From positions 52,294,019 to 52,358,018 of the forward strand of contig CM049306.1 in NCBI GenBank assembly GCA_026874595.1: DNA of 64,000 bases. The letters run 5' to 3'. Below, in pieces: positions 14,640 to 27,450 of this stretch (position 1 is the first letter of the stretch; each line of letters begins with the position of its first letter). Both the position numbers and the translations under genes were made by a program. The DNA comes from Sipunculus nudus (lineage: Eukaryota; Annelida; Sipuncula; Golfingiida; Sipunculidae). The notes beneath the pieces are model-generated. The model was given only the letters and a program-made list of their open reading frames with translations. It searched no databases and was not told the DNA's origin.

Positions 14640-16084
14640 ATATTTAGTTTCGCCAGGGACAACGAATAAACCATAACCTAAATGCAATAATCAATTAAAG
14701 ATAACTGAGTAAAACGTTAAGTTTCGATCGCAAAGTATGTTAATTGTATTTTGGAATTGGTTAAAGGGCTTCAAACTGTTAAAAGTAAGTATAGTTAAAA
14801 GGGAACTTGGCGGTCTTTTTCATTAATGCAGTGCGATGATATTTTCCACTTAATTGCAAGTGAAGAAGTATAATTAATTTTACACCATTTATGTTAAGTA
14901 GTGGTAATTTGCGAGTCTATACATATTGGCAGTCAAATATACCTTTTGAAGAAGGATCAAGCCGTCTCGTTCAGACTGAATGAAATGTGTTTAATTGCAT
15001 TTGTCGCTTTCTGAGGCGCCCCATGCAATCAGCATTTGACCACATCAAACTAGGCTTTGTTGTAGCCAGGAGAGCTCCGTGCCACGCTGATGTTTATATC
15101 ATAGTCTTATCACTTTTAAGCGGCCTGGGGCCATCACACCGCTAAGTTTAAATCAAGTGCTTTTATGACAGCCACAGATAAACACAAGTGTTGACATACG
15201 AGATTAGAGTAGAGATATCATTTATTTTACCCCGTCCTCAATGTCCAAGCGCGGTGAGGCCTAACATCGACCTTGTCCTCACTTTTTCATTTTGTCTGCA
15301 GAGACCTTGCTTGGATCATTCATGCATGCATGCTTCTTAATCTTCATGTATACATGTACCCTTATTAAAAGGGTAATTCTGATAGAACTGATATCATTGA
15401 CACATCCATTAATTAGTATACTCGCAAACAAATTTCTGCTTTCATTCGTCATAACCTGCAATATTTGGTATTCGGGGGGGGGGGGGGAGATTTCAAGTCT
15501 ACAAAGTTCATTTTAACTTTTAACAATCCCTGCATTGTCACAGGTTTGCAATTATTACATGGTGATATAGAGAAAAACGGGACTATAACCAAAATTTATG
15601 CTTCCCTCATTGAATCATAATCAGTTATATTTGTAAAAAAAATCAAGTCCTATTGAGAGTGTTTGCCTTCCCATGAAGGCACAAATTAACATTCATGAAC
15701 AACTATTAAACCTTAAATGTAGTACTTACTGGGGTTTTCCTAAGAATAATACACATGGCCTGTACTGGTCAGTTTACATTTATGTGTAATTACACCATCA
15801 TGTTTCACTATTTACTTTGTTAAGGTTCTGCCGGTTACCTGTGGGCAGTGCGTGAAATATGCCCGTGGTTCAGAAATATTAACGTGCCGTCTTGCATATT
15901 TAAGGCTCGGGAAGCTACCCTTTCATTTGATAGTCACGATCTCCTAAATGATCCGATCCAGTTTCAGCATGAGAGGCGTCTCATGTATAATTTTGTGTAC
16001 GTACCCTCTGCATCACTGCAGATGTCATATATTATTCCTTGTCACTGACTCACATTATCGAGTCCGCAAAAGTTACTGGGGAAC

Positions 16085-16086
<2 letters not shown>

Positions 16087-16128
<42 letters not shown>
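16087..16128. repeat. (TA)n microsatellite
   Basis: About 21 uninterrupted TA units within intron 1. Confidence 0.95.
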
Positions 16129-16130
<2 letters not shown>

Positions 16131-17935
16131 AAATGCATTTTGTGATCTTTGAAGTGATAGAGCACAAGAGAGACCTAATTCGGATATGTAGGTGCTAGAC
16201 TGTGTTGGAGTTTGATTTTTGCCTCCGATATCGTCATGCTTGGCCGCAGCTGAATGGCCTAGTCTGGTCGTCGCTTACTTTCCAAGTTGCGCGCGACGTA
16301 TAAGGTACTATCAGACATGTCCGCCGCTTGTTGGCCGCGGCTCGTGGCGTGAGGAGCGCCAGTCCTGCCGAGCGGGTGTATTCCAATCTGCCCGCCAGTG
16401 AAGGCTTGCTCGCCACTCGCGGACTTCGCTAACTTTGGTCATTGGATCAGATGGTACTACAGAAGACGTCCAAGTAGGATACCTGTACTTGGCTTATGAC
16501 CACCGCCTGCAAGAATGTCTCGATTAGTTAGCTTATAATATAGTAGAAATAAAGTGTTTCGCTTATGATTCGCTCCTGCCGACAACGGCGCCGTCAGTTT
16601 GATCTTTTACTATTTCAAAAGTTCAACAAAACACCGTTTAAGTGAATACCATGGAAACTTTCATGGAGTTATCAACCCGGTGGTGCCATCTGTCTTGGAT
16701 TCTAATGTAGCACGATCCAGAAACCACCGGCGCTCAGGAAGGTGGGTGGCTACCTGTAGGAAGAAAGTTGCGGTTAAAGTCCCTGGAATACCCTCTTTTC
16801 CGCAATGTGCATGTACATATAAATATAAATTATCTTTGTCGATCAGGGAGAGAAGTCATTCTCAAATGGATGCAGTGCTGCCAAGCTCATTACCTGAATA
16901 CTGGGCTAGGGAACACGTGACACTGTGGCAACTGTATCTGCCTGTTTGTATGTTACCGAGAAGGTTGTACATTACGTAAACCTACCCAGCGTACGTAGTG
17001 TAGTTTTATATTTAATCAACTTTTATTTTACGACACGTGCCGTCAGTTCGGCCACGATTGTACAGGGCATGGGATATGGGAAACGTTACAGAACTACAAA
17101 TATATTTCCGTAAGTATAACTTTATTGCCTTTCAGAGGGTAAAAATCCAGAGATAAAGCATACACCTCCTGCAAATATTACAAATTACATTTTTGCATAT
17201 ATTAAAAAAGTTTTTATTTATTTTTTTTTTCATTTTACTTTTAAACTTGATAAACTAAACTTTGATATCTGCAAATAGTCTGTTTCACTAAAGCATACAA
17301 TATTTCGTAAAATTTTTAATAATTAGCGGTAGATTATTCGATTTTAACTCATTTTCCCTTGGAATTGAAGTTGAAAGTCTGAAAAGTCTGAAACATTTTA
17401 TACAGTTTGTAGAGATTTAAAATATACGGTTTATTTTTTTTTTTTTGGGTATAAAACTTAATTCTAAAGGGCTGAACAATTTCACAGTTAGAGATATTTG
17501 GATGAAATGATTCGTGTTGTTTTCTTTGCATTGAACGTACAACTCTACAGGACTGAGGTGTGAATTTTTTATCAGTTTGGAGAATTTAAAATGTTTTGTT
17601 CACGACGTTTAGGCGTTTACGAGAATGTGCGGTACAGGGTTTTAATGTCACATGACCGATTGTCTATTAGTCGGTTATCCCCCAGTATTCGGTCAAAACC
17701 GGTGACGGATCAGTTTTCTCTTCTTCACATTAGCGTACCAGGCTTAAATGTGTAAAATTTGCCCATCTATAACTTGTAGGCCTTGGTACTCATTTTTGGT
17801 GGTTCCTGTCTTCATTTAACGTTAGTTTAAGTTATGATTGTTTCAGTGCATGAAAACTTGGTAGAGAATGTTTTATACTTATTCAGTTTCATGTTGACTT
17901 ACTCAGTACTACATGTGTTTCGTTGTTGGTGATTC

Positions 17936-17938
<3 letters not shown>

Positions 17939-17985
<47 letters not shown>

Positions 17986-17992
17986 TATATAT
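17939..17992. repeat. (TA)n microsatellite
   Basis: A TA run of more than 40 bases, then ATGCATATATATATGCAT, an inverted-repeat end to the run. Confidence 0.95.
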
Positions 17993-18844
17993 ATGCATCG
18001 GTGAAGAACAAAGTGAACATGATCATTAAATGAATATTGTGTATTGATATACGATGAACTCGGAGCCTGTACAAAGTTTATTTCAACACACACCTTCCTG
18101 ACTGGTCAATCAATAGTTCATATCACGAAACTGTGTTACAGACCACATCCCTTATTAAACACGAATTTATCGGCAAAGTTTTTTTTGGTTTTCCACGAGT
18201 AAGGATTACTATATCTCTACTATATCTCATTAAGCGACGTTGGTCGGATATTTTACTGCACGTTTCACCAGAAAAATAAATGGGCGACGGGTTCTGATTA
18301 GAAAGAATCTTTGAAACGTAATAGAAATCCCGAAAAACAACCATCGCTTCATCCATCGAGTGTGGATTACGGTATTCGCGGGCGTAATTGCAGATCAGTG
18401 GAAATTACATGATTCTCACGTAAATAAATGGATACACTTGATTTTCAGCTGGGCCATGTGGGCGTTTTCTAGTATTTTCGCTCCATTTACTTATTGAAAT
18501 ATCAATTTCATATACCATACGTAAATATCGTAAGGTAATTGTGAAATTGTAAGGAGCATAAACCCCACAGGAAGGTATTTTTCTATAGATCTACATACTG
18601 TATGTTCATCTTTCTTGTATAATGTATTAATGTGCTAATTGTAAGAAAAATAATATAATGATTAAAAAAATGTTAAGCCTGATTTCCTAGGCTATAACTC
18701 GTGACAAGGCAAGTCGGCAAACTGCATAAAGTACATAAAATAGTTCAGTTGTATATTAAGGCGCCGGCGTTTCATTCCTGAAAGTTATCAATGCATATAA
18801 GTAAATTTTTAATTTTAATCATATATTTCTCCTTATCTTTGTAG

Positions 18845-18887
18845 GTCCCTGTTCACTCTTATTGTGCTAGTCCAGTTTCTGAGTGTG
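18845..18887 (+). CDS. FGF8/17/18-like, exon 2 (signal-peptide microexon)
   Basis: A 43-base exon bounded by a pyrimidine tract with TTTGTAG and a consensus donor GTGAGT at 18888. Its first base completes a split codon; the next 14 codons read SLFTLIVLVQFLSV, a hydrophobic signal-peptide core. It ends in phase 0, which matches exon 3 exactly. The junction gives SVIHA-APP, with an alanine-rich signal peptidase site. Vertebrate FGF8 genes also place the hydrophobic core of the signal peptide on a very small separate exon, so this organisation supports the FGF8 subfamily. The call rests on splice sites, phase, hydrophobicity and position. The short length leaves some risk of chance, but the combination is hard to get by accident. 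Confidence 0.75.
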
Positions 18888-21800
18888 GTGAGTCTATTTT
18901 TATATATTTCAATGTTTCTTTTTGATGTGTGGATAAATGTATTATTTATTAAGATTTCAACTGAAAAAATAAGGATAGTGATATATTGATTAGAAAATCC
19001 ATTATAAATCCGTCTTCGGCCATGTCTTTACCAAGACTACATACACTTCGAAACATCTATCAATTTGGTATTGCCGCAAACACATGTATGGCAACCAAAG
19101 AAAAACGCAAAGTTTTAATGAATTGAATCTTAAAATTTTAAACTTAAAGGTGCAACTTTTTCTTTGCCTCATGCAAACCTGCTTCAATTTCACCGTTTCA
19201 GCAACGCTTCCAACATGGTTATATATTTAAATGATATGTCGTTACAAGTGTTAACCCCCAAAAGAACATTTTGTGGCTGAATGCTTTGCATAGTTAGCCA
19301 TTTATATTTTACAATATTGAGGTTGCCTTTATCCGTCAAACATTAACGCAAGTACACGTGTCCTCCCGGCAAAAGTGGTTTCCCACAGTAAAGGAAAACG
19401 CGATACTTTAAGAGTTTAGAGCTCATTTTGTCTATAACAGACAATCATACAAAAGCACCATGACAGGTGAACATATTAATGAAATTTAACTGAATTCCCA
19501 GGGCTTGATGGAGTTACCGGGCAATTGCCACTGTCAGTAAAAATAATGTTTCATTCATCATACTTTCATAAAATTATAACTTGATCTGCCAAATCAGCGA
19601 CAAAAGCGGTCTCATTATACAAGGTTTGGATCAAAAATGCTGGTTGACCCGAAGTTTTAGGGAAACTACAGTGTGTGCGCGCTGCTTAGAAACCAATGCC
19701 AAAACTGTGACAGTTTTAATAACATTCCTCACACATCAGCTGATCATTTTCTAGCAAAGCACGCCTATTTATTGCACATTAGCTGTTATCCAGAGCGGCA
19801 CATTACACCGGTAGGGGCGGAGGGCTCGTGCAGATGTTAAGTCTCCAGAGGACTTCATCGGCACCGATTTGTACTGTCACAAGAGAGGGACGGGCAAATC
19901 CTTCGGTACACATTACTTGTGTTCTGTAGGCGTGGCTCGGAGCCATGCTTTGTATATTTCTAGAGCCTGATACTAAGTTTTGAAGCTCCTAAAGCCGTAT
20001 GATATTATGTAGATATATAGCTGGGTTACTAGTATATGCTGAAATAAGGGAAGGGAGAGATTGACACAGGTAGTTCCTTAGCAGGCGGCACCGCATTCTT
20101 GTGGTGGGTCTGAGTCTCACCTTCGATCACCCAGCCATTGAAAACATGTTTCTTCTCTTTCATTATATCGCATTTAGACCTCCAAGTTTATACCAAACGT
20201 CAAAATTGCATTCACTTCATAAGGTCAGCTGGTGCACGGGCATGCTTTGAACACACGACCACACCGCAAATAGCACATCTATGGCAAAGCGACCCCCCAC
20301 CGTCAGTCACTGCTTTTGTAACCTCGCTATTTTGTTCTGAACTTGCATTGAACATGTTTATGGACGTATTTAATCTTCATTATAGTCACACCGGCGTGGT
20401 GATGAAGTGTAAGCATGAGCATCACATCATCATTTAAACATTAGTTAAGCTTAGCTATAGTTAGTCTGTATAATAGGGTTCATATATCACTCACTCGCAT
20501 CACAGCCGGTTTACAGAAACCATTACATACAAACGGCTAGATACACAGTAAATCACCTGAAGGAATGCGTCAAGTATGTCGCTAATCTGAAGCGAAATCA
20601 GTTGGTGGACAGGGTTGTCGTTATTATCCGAGCGTGCTAGGTGTCATGAACTTTGTTGCTTGTCCAATCGGGGGAACCATTGCTGATTAATAGAGAGGAC
20701 TCAATTGGTGGAAAATATAGCTGTTTGGTGTGAGTTGGGAGTAAATTAGGTCTACATTGTGGCAGTGTCATGCAGAAATTTGACAACACAACTAGGGAAC
20801 CTCATAGACACGAGGTAATGGTGGTTAATGGAACCCAACCGCAAAGAACCTAAATAAAATCGTCCCAACTGTGTGTTTGTTTCTACAAAATAAACACTGA
20901 TCTCCCGGGCCCTGTGAATGCGTTCATATTTAATGATCTCTGATTCCAAACTCCTTGCTTCCAGACTTTTTGTTGCCTTTCGGGCTCCTTATACCAGTTC
21001 AACACAAGCCAAGTCGCACTCATGTCGAATTCACATTGAAAAAATAATATTATTCTATCAATAAGTTTATTAAGCAGAGGCCTCTACAAAAGCGCAATAC
21101 TTTTATGCTGTCACATGCCCCAAGCTCTTTTAGTTGGCCCTGTACACAAATGGTTTGGTTGTTTAGGACTAAGATTAGCTTCTCTTTTTATCCCCTTGGT
21201 GTATATTAATTTTCCTTCTATGGAAGTGGTGTATTTTTAGTAATTCAAGCGATTCCCTCTGCTCTTAGGATACAGAAAACATGGAGCCTTGCGGGATTTG
21301 CTCTCTGGGGTATCGTTATTTGTTACCAGATCAAAAGCCGGTGAAATCAAGCTACAAGTGTATCATCTTTTCCTAACTGTCGCTACATAGGGGCGGTAAC
21401 ATGTACACTATTGTACATTGTACATAACGCCGTTGATACTGAGAGCCGGTTCAGAAAACATGTATATCAAAACGCATAAGAAAACAACAGCCACACAATC
21501 AGAGTGAAACACAGTGACTTTATTGCTTATACGTATTAATATACATGCATAAGTGTGTACATTATTGCGTGTATAGATGTTAGTGCCACATAATTTAGTT
21601 TATTTATTGCCTCCTACATTCAGCTCAGAGTATGTTCAGGCCTGTCGGTCCCTTTCAGTAGTTGTAACATGATTAGTAATTACAGTCATTTCGCATACTT
21701 CTACGTTTGATATCGGCGCAGAACACACTGTTTTATATTACATATATACATGTACATTCAGCTGAGCATGATCTCACACTCTCTGTACATGAGGGTCATA

Positions 21801-22149
21801 TTCAAACAGAGGTGGACCAAAAACTTCTATGGTTTATCACTGGGACTGATGGTGATATTGTAATTACTTTAATGTATTTCAGCACTACAACGTACTGTAT
21901 TGCAAAGTTTTTAATGAATGTTTTAAAACTGCTTGAACAAATTTGGTTCACCTTAATTGGTTCCGGTTGGCAAACGTTACAACAGAAGGTGCACCCAAGT
22001 TAAGGGAAAACATGTCTGCTAAACGGGAGAGTGAAATACACCCCATTGTATTATTCTCCAAATAAGTCCTTGTAAATCTATCCAGAATTTTATAACATGA
22101 CTGTGTGACGCAGCAATAACACAATCAGAGGAAATCCGGCTTTTGTGAT

Positions 22150-22270
22150 TTCGGGTTCTGCACAGGTCTCTACGTCAGGAGATCGTCGTGAGTTCGGATC
22201 TCAGCTTGGAAGCGATGTGATATTTCACGGTCGGCCAATCCAGGATGAACGCTCATCGGGCTTAATGCCA
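22150..22270 (+). mobile_element. tRNA-derived SINE-like fragment, family A copy 1
   Basis: Contains CAGGAGATCGTCGTGAG followed by TTCGGATCTCAG, which resembles a Pol III B box with its flanks, then a GCGATGTGATATTTCACGG block. The same blocks in the same order occur in reverse complement at 27100-27365, so the two are copies of one dispersed family. The A-box half is poorly preserved here. Divergence is considerable, which suggests an old insertion. Confidence 0.65.
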
Positions 22271-23195
22271 TTATAGGCATACTTGCCAAAAAGGCCGTGT
22301 ATCACTCAGAAATGAAACGCGAATTTTGGGAATTCCTCGATGTCGTGAACCAGCGATGGGAATGGATACACAACCATGAACCGCAGGTGCTGTTAACATC
22401 GGGTCTGGATGACATGATATAAAATGAGAGTCAAACAATCACATCCCGAAATGAATTTCTGCAGATGCACATTCATAGGAAAATGATTAAATAAATAAGA
22501 ATTTAATATATGAGCCGGATATCTCTAAAACAAATTGGTCTAATATAATTAGAGAAAGGGAGCTATAATATACAGACAGTTCAGACGTTTGTTGGAAAAT
22601 ATGGAGTGATATTATAAGATGTACTGTATAATAGCTATATGCATTGGTTAAGCCCGGGGAATCTGCTGAAAAAAGTTTGGAATATGAGAGAAGAGAATTT
22701 GCTCTTTCTTGAATGTTGAAGAACCAAAATGTCAAGAAGTGTGTGCGATTTTACCCTGACACGAAATTTTCAACAAATTAATGAAGTTAATATAAAAGTA
22801 CAAGCCAGGTTCGTTTATACACGAGAATTGATTGTGCAAATTACATATTTTCAATGAAACTATATAGGACATACCGAAATACTGCATGTGGTGAGCACAG
22901 GTGGTGCTTTTTACAGACACAGACTTTTCTAAAGTCATTCAGACAGTCAGCCCTGACTGGATTCTATGAGTCACTAAGTACAGAGATATTTGGTAAAAAT
23001 TAATGTTTGTATTCTTTTCTTCAATTATTTGAACAGGTCTGTTCCAACAGACTCAAATGTGTACACATATATAGTTATATATGCTGCGCCTGTAGCCACT
23101 GATGTCGTGCGATCGGATATAAAAGATCATTTTCATGTAAAATCACAAACAACAACACATGTGTTTTGTTTTAAGCTCGCGAATGATAAGCGGGA

Positions 23196-23211
23196 GGGGG
23201 GGGGGGGGGGG
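23196..23211. repeat. Poly-G tract
   Basis: A run of 16 G. Similar runs recur across the window (see findings). It can form G-quadruplex DNA and is prone to sequencing length error. Confidence 0.95.
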
Positions 23212-23954
23212 TTATCAAGCTACACAGGTTTATTAATTGTCCTTAACGAGTTGTGTTCACAATTATCATTTTTCCCCTCGCATCGCATCAGTGACATTCC
23301 CTTTAGCTTCTATCACGTGTTCTTGTGACCTCATAAATATGTCATCATCGTATTGTCTCAAAACGCTACGCTACTTTCTTTTGCGACATTTGAGATTATA
23401 TAGTAAAATGTTCATTTACCTTTCACAATTAATTAGGTTGTCAGGACTTTTACTCATATTTCAAACCATATACCTGTCCTTAATTGTTGTTTTCATAAAG
23501 ACAACAATCACATTTTTTTTTCAAATATATTTATCAAAATGTCAGCCATGAAATTCGTCGTTAGACAACCGAATCAAGAACAGGTATTAATTCTTAATGC
23601 TTTTATAGTATATATAGTATAAATTTTATGGTATTTTATAGTATCTTTTATCCACATGTGCACCTAAATAACATGTTTAATAGTCTATGCCGTATGTATA
23701 TTTTGTCGATATAGAAATGTATTCACTCGCTCGGGCCAATATCAAGACGCTAAATCCAGTGTCCAAACATTCCTTCGATTAAGTCTTATTAATTCTTCGA
23801 TTAATACAAGTATTACAATTGTAAAGTAATGTTCCAGAAATTAATAACTCAGATGCCGTTCAGTTGCACTCCGCAGTACCAGTAATGCATCCAAAATTGA
23901 ATCCTGCAACAGGCGCGTGCTGTCCCCTGAGTATAATGAAACGTTTGCTTTCAG

Positions 23955-24135
23955 ATTCATGCAGCACCGCCAAGCAGAAGATTAAGCCGCTCTGCCAAAC
24001 AGTCTCAGCAAATCACGGAGGAGACACAGAGAGAGATTGAAGTCAGGCTATACATAGCAAGCACCAAGAAATTCCTGGGGATATACGGCCAGAAGAAAGG
24101 CGTTTTAGGCAACTTGTCCTCGTCAGACCCAAACG
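23955..24135 (+). CDS. FGF8/17/18-like, exon 3 (propeptide and first part of beta-trefoil)
   Basis: A 181-base exon between TTTGCTTTCAG and donor GTAAGC. It starts in phase 0 and ends with one base of a split Ala codon. It encodes 60 residues beginning IHAAPPSRRLSRS, a basic Ser/Arg-rich segment just after the signal peptide, and continues into EVRLYIASTKKFLGIYGQ. That block aligns with the start of the FGF core (the vertebrate FGF8 YQLYSRTSGK region), including Leu-Tyr and the Gly/Lys spacing. It ends SSSDPN, at the place where FGF genes carry their first core intron. The open frame is only about 60 codons, so single-frame scans miss it. The family assignment rests on the three core exons joined in phase. 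Confidence 0.92.
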
Positions 24136-26324
24136 GTAAGCATTTTTTACCTGTATGTCTTCATTTACGACTTGTTGAACCAGAAATCTTCTTGCACACG
24201 ACATAAGACAGGTTAACAAACGTAAGTTTCAAGTCATATATTGGTCGACACACTAGTTCTATAAAGTATCGTCAAATTGATCTACTAAGTTCACCATTGG
24301 CATGTACTAATTGAAATCTATGATTTTATTGACATAAAGCAAACAAAATGTAATATATTTTCTCATTCTAATGAATGACAAAAAATCAGGAGCATTTTCA
24401 TTTTTTCCTATTTGCTTAAAAATACAATACCGAAGAGCAAATTAGAAAATGTGGGTGAGCCCTATCTAACACCTGATCTAACGTGATAATTGTGGCGGTA
24501 TGCTATGCTTGCCTTACAAGGCCTATAGCATTTCACTCTTTCTGAGAGGACCTGATTGGCGTAGTCTTCGTAAGTCCGGGGAGGGACCCCTGTAAAAAGA
24601 GAGGCAGCCTTTGAAAGTTGATCATCGTATGTGCAAGTGACATAGGTATGATTATGAACCCATGTGATGTACTCTCAGTAAATATACTCCCCAAGATTCT
24701 TGGACCCCTGCGGGCGCCCTTTTGTGGCAAGGTAGTAATCAATTACGGGAGGGCCTACCTACACTGTCGGTTCTAATGAGAACGTACGATATGTTATATG
24801 CCAGATCTGGCCTATCACCTTGTTTATTCGCACCTGTATGGCAGGAGTTACGTGGAAAATTTGTTTATTAGCGCAAGTACGAGATGGTATCTTTGAGCAT
24901 ATTGTATGATGAGGATAGCGCTGTATGCATGTCTACCCTTCTCCCGTCAAGGCTCGGGACGGGACAGTTTGTAGTAAGGGTATCTCCCATTCAGGTGAGG
25001 ACAAAGCTGCTCAAAAGACCCCAGGTGCGTAGTTAGTCCTCCGCAGTGATGTGGAAAAGGAAGATGGTCGTGTTGTGTATATTGCTTAGATAAGCACACA
25101 CCGCTTGTAGTTGCCAGTATGCGCAGGTACAAAACCAAAAGAAAACGACCATAATGGCGCATTACACCCTCTGCAAAAGTGCCCCTTTATGTGCATTTGA
25201 CGATCGGCGAGCTTTTATCACATCTCCACTGTCCATGAAATGAAAGCAGAAATCGAGCGGGGTGATGTTGAAGAGCTCCTTAAACAACCTGGCCACCTCG
25301 CCGGTACAATGTACCCTGGGGGGCGCTCAGCCGTCATGTCCGCGTCTCCAGACATGTTCTATTTACACTAAATATCACTGCAAAAACTCCATCCTTCTTC
25401 AACCACTGTCGACCACCAATACAGCAATAAAAGGAGATAAACACATTCAATGGTAAAATCGCCAATTGGCGCAATAGAAAAAAATCATTTCCTCACCAAG
25501 TGTGATTGAGAATTTCCCCGTCTTTCACACAGTAAATTGAAGTCACATATTTTTGTACATTATTTTTTTAATTACCAGTGACATCGTTCCTACCATCCCT
25601 GGTCATGTTTTACTAATTGACTTAATTCAAATGAAAAATGAAAAGATAAAACAACTGTAAAATGTGTACAGATTCAGTAGTGTGGGATCGCACCCGCATC
25701 TGTGAAGATTTATGCCGCCTGGATTAAATGTAGATATTATAGATAATTTGTTTTATTTACTGAGGAAATTTAATTTTTGTAAATGGGATTTTAATACTGA
25801 TATATGTGCTGCTAGATATTGGCGTTGGGGGGGGGGGGGGGGGGGTCGGGCGTTCATTTTGGGTGGTATTATGAAGTAGCACTCTTGAAGCAATTGTGCT
25901 TCTTCGGAATTTATTTTTGTGGTAGGTATACTGAGGGTTTTATGGCGCGTTTTATTACGAAGCACAAAGTCAATATTATTCTTGTGTAGAGGCTGGAAAC
26001 ATAATAACAAGAACAGTTATGGCTGGTCTTCAGGCCTCCCACTTTGTGAAATAGTGCCAGCACAATGGAAGCAATTTCGTTTCACTATGTATGAAAACAC
26101 TCGGGCGCTCTCCTGAGGTCAAAACCAGTCGACCAACATTCAACTAGCTTCATCATTTACTCAAGAAAGGAATGAAATCACGCTCCCATTTGATTTACTC
26201 CTAGCTTGTTAGTGTCACTATTTACGTTTACGGCATTGCCACCCTTCACGGTTACATCGAAGATGAAGTACTCGAGTACTCTACTTGTGACTGGCCTTTC
26301 TTATTTGTGCTTCTCTTGTTGCAG
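24136..26324 (+). other. Intron 3 of FGF gene
   Basis: GTAAGC donor and TCTTGTTGCAG acceptor, phase 1, about 2.2 kb. It contains a poly-G run at 25827-25845 and several short open frames with no recognisable domain. Nothing else was identified. Confidence 0.85.
25827..25845. repeat. Poly-G tract
   Basis: A run of 19 G within intron 3. Confidence 0.95.
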
Positions 26325-26446
26325 CAAAAATTGTGGTGGAGTTCTTCAAAAGTAATTCCGATCCCCCTGAAACATATGTACGGCTGAAGGGGGATGCAAC
26401 CAGAGGAGTTGTTTGCTTCAACCGGAGAGGAAAAGCAATTGTTCGG
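26325..26446 (+). CDS. FGF8/17/18-like, exon 4 (central beta-trefoil)
   Basis: A 122-base exon between a pyrimidine-rich acceptor and donor GTGAGT at 26447. It completes the split Ala codon and encodes AKIVVEFFKS...YVRLKGDATRGVVCFNRRGKAIVR. This matches the middle FGF exon position by position: the AKLIVET-type opening, an R-[LV]-[KR]-G motif, a single conserved Cys followed by NRRGK (MNKKGK or MNRKGK in vertebrate FGF8/17/18), and a phase-0 end just after the K/R. The cysteine is about residue 129 of the preferred model. About 40 residues is the usual length for this FGF exon. Confidence 0.95.
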
Positions 26447-27099
26447 GTGAGTACTTTCCACCTTTTAGCTGACGTTTCCTGACGTCTTATTCATGATATA
26501 TCACCCATTACCGCTGAAACATTCGTTTACTTGTGACTTTGCATGATCTGATGGTCATACACTGTTCTTCTCCCACCTTTTTGTTTTGTCTGTTGTGTTT
26601 AATATTGTCTGTGGTATCTCAATGAAAAAAAGGTCTATGGTGCATAATCCGTTGAGACGCATTTTCAGCCCTACCAGGTGGAGTTTTGGATGCCACCACC
26701 CTAAAGCCATCATCCTCCGCCATTGATTATTTATAATCATTGAAAATATCTTAGACATCTGTGGTCCATATTGACTGATCAAATTTTCATTAGAAGAAAA
26801 AACATTTGAAATAATCGCAAAGGGCATTGTCATAACAGCCCCTTGGATATTTTGTCTCAAATGGTAAAATACATTCTGGGCTGCGATTGTTATAAATGTC
26901 TCAGAATCACAACTATAAGACAATTCATCGTGTTTCGTTTTTCCATGTTCCCTCTCATTGGATTGTCACATTCGATTACAAATTTTCCTCCTTCATTACC
27001 CTTTTTTTTCTAATACTATCTTAACTGCGTATATATACATCTGCAGAATTCCATTTCTGACTGCGTGACAGGGCGGTATCACACGCTTCCTTTCATGTT

Positions 27100-27365
27100 A
27101 TATCCTGGAGTAAACCTGGTCCGGTGACTACTGCACCTGCGGGCCCTTGGTGCGTATAATCGTCCCCATTACTGGGTCCTACCACCGAGGAACCCCCGAA
27201 AGGCGTACTCATTTGTGAGTGACGGGCCTTCCCATTAGCCTGCAGAGCGCTCACCCTGGGTGGGGGCCGACCGTGAAAAATCTCATCGCCTCGGCTGAGA
27301 TGCGAACTCACGATCTCCCGGCTTTGAGTCCTGTGCTCTACCCTTGAGCCACAGAAGCTGGTTTA
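27100..27365 (-). mobile_element. tRNA-derived SINE-like element, family A copy 2
   Basis: On the minus strand a tRNA-like head reads TGTGGCTCAAGGGTAGAGCA (A-box-like) and then GTGAGTTCGCATCTCAGCC (B-box-like), at the spacing of a tRNA gene. A body follows with a TTTTTCACGGTCGGCC block shared with the copy at 22150 on the + strand. The head would not make a functional tRNA, because acceptor-stem pairing is not evident. This is the fuller of the two copies. Confidence 0.75.
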
Positions 27366-27450
27366 CATTTCACTTTTACGCAGCGGTTATACACACTGCA
27401 TTCATTCCAGATCTCCTTCTCTTAAAGCACTGCTTTTTTTAACAAGCCTT

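Larger units (their letters stand above)
12254..18844 (+). other. Intron 1 of FGF gene (if exon 1 is right)
   Basis: Begins GTGAGT and ends in a pyrimidine-rich tract followed by TTTGTAG, phase 2. It holds microsatellites (TAA at 12329, CA at 14300, AATG at 14605, TA at 16087 and 17939) and a poly-G tract at 15474-15487. A second CpG-rich patch at about 16230-16600 could be an alternative promoter or first exon. No other coding exon was recognised. Confidence 0.4.
18888..23954 (+). other. Intron 2 of FGF gene
   Basis: GTGAGT donor and TTTGCTTTCAG acceptor, phase 0, about 5.1 kb. It contains a GC-richer patch at about 19780-19960, a SINE-like fragment at about 22150-22270 and a poly-G run at 23196-23211. 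No further coding exon was recognised. Confidence 0.75.
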
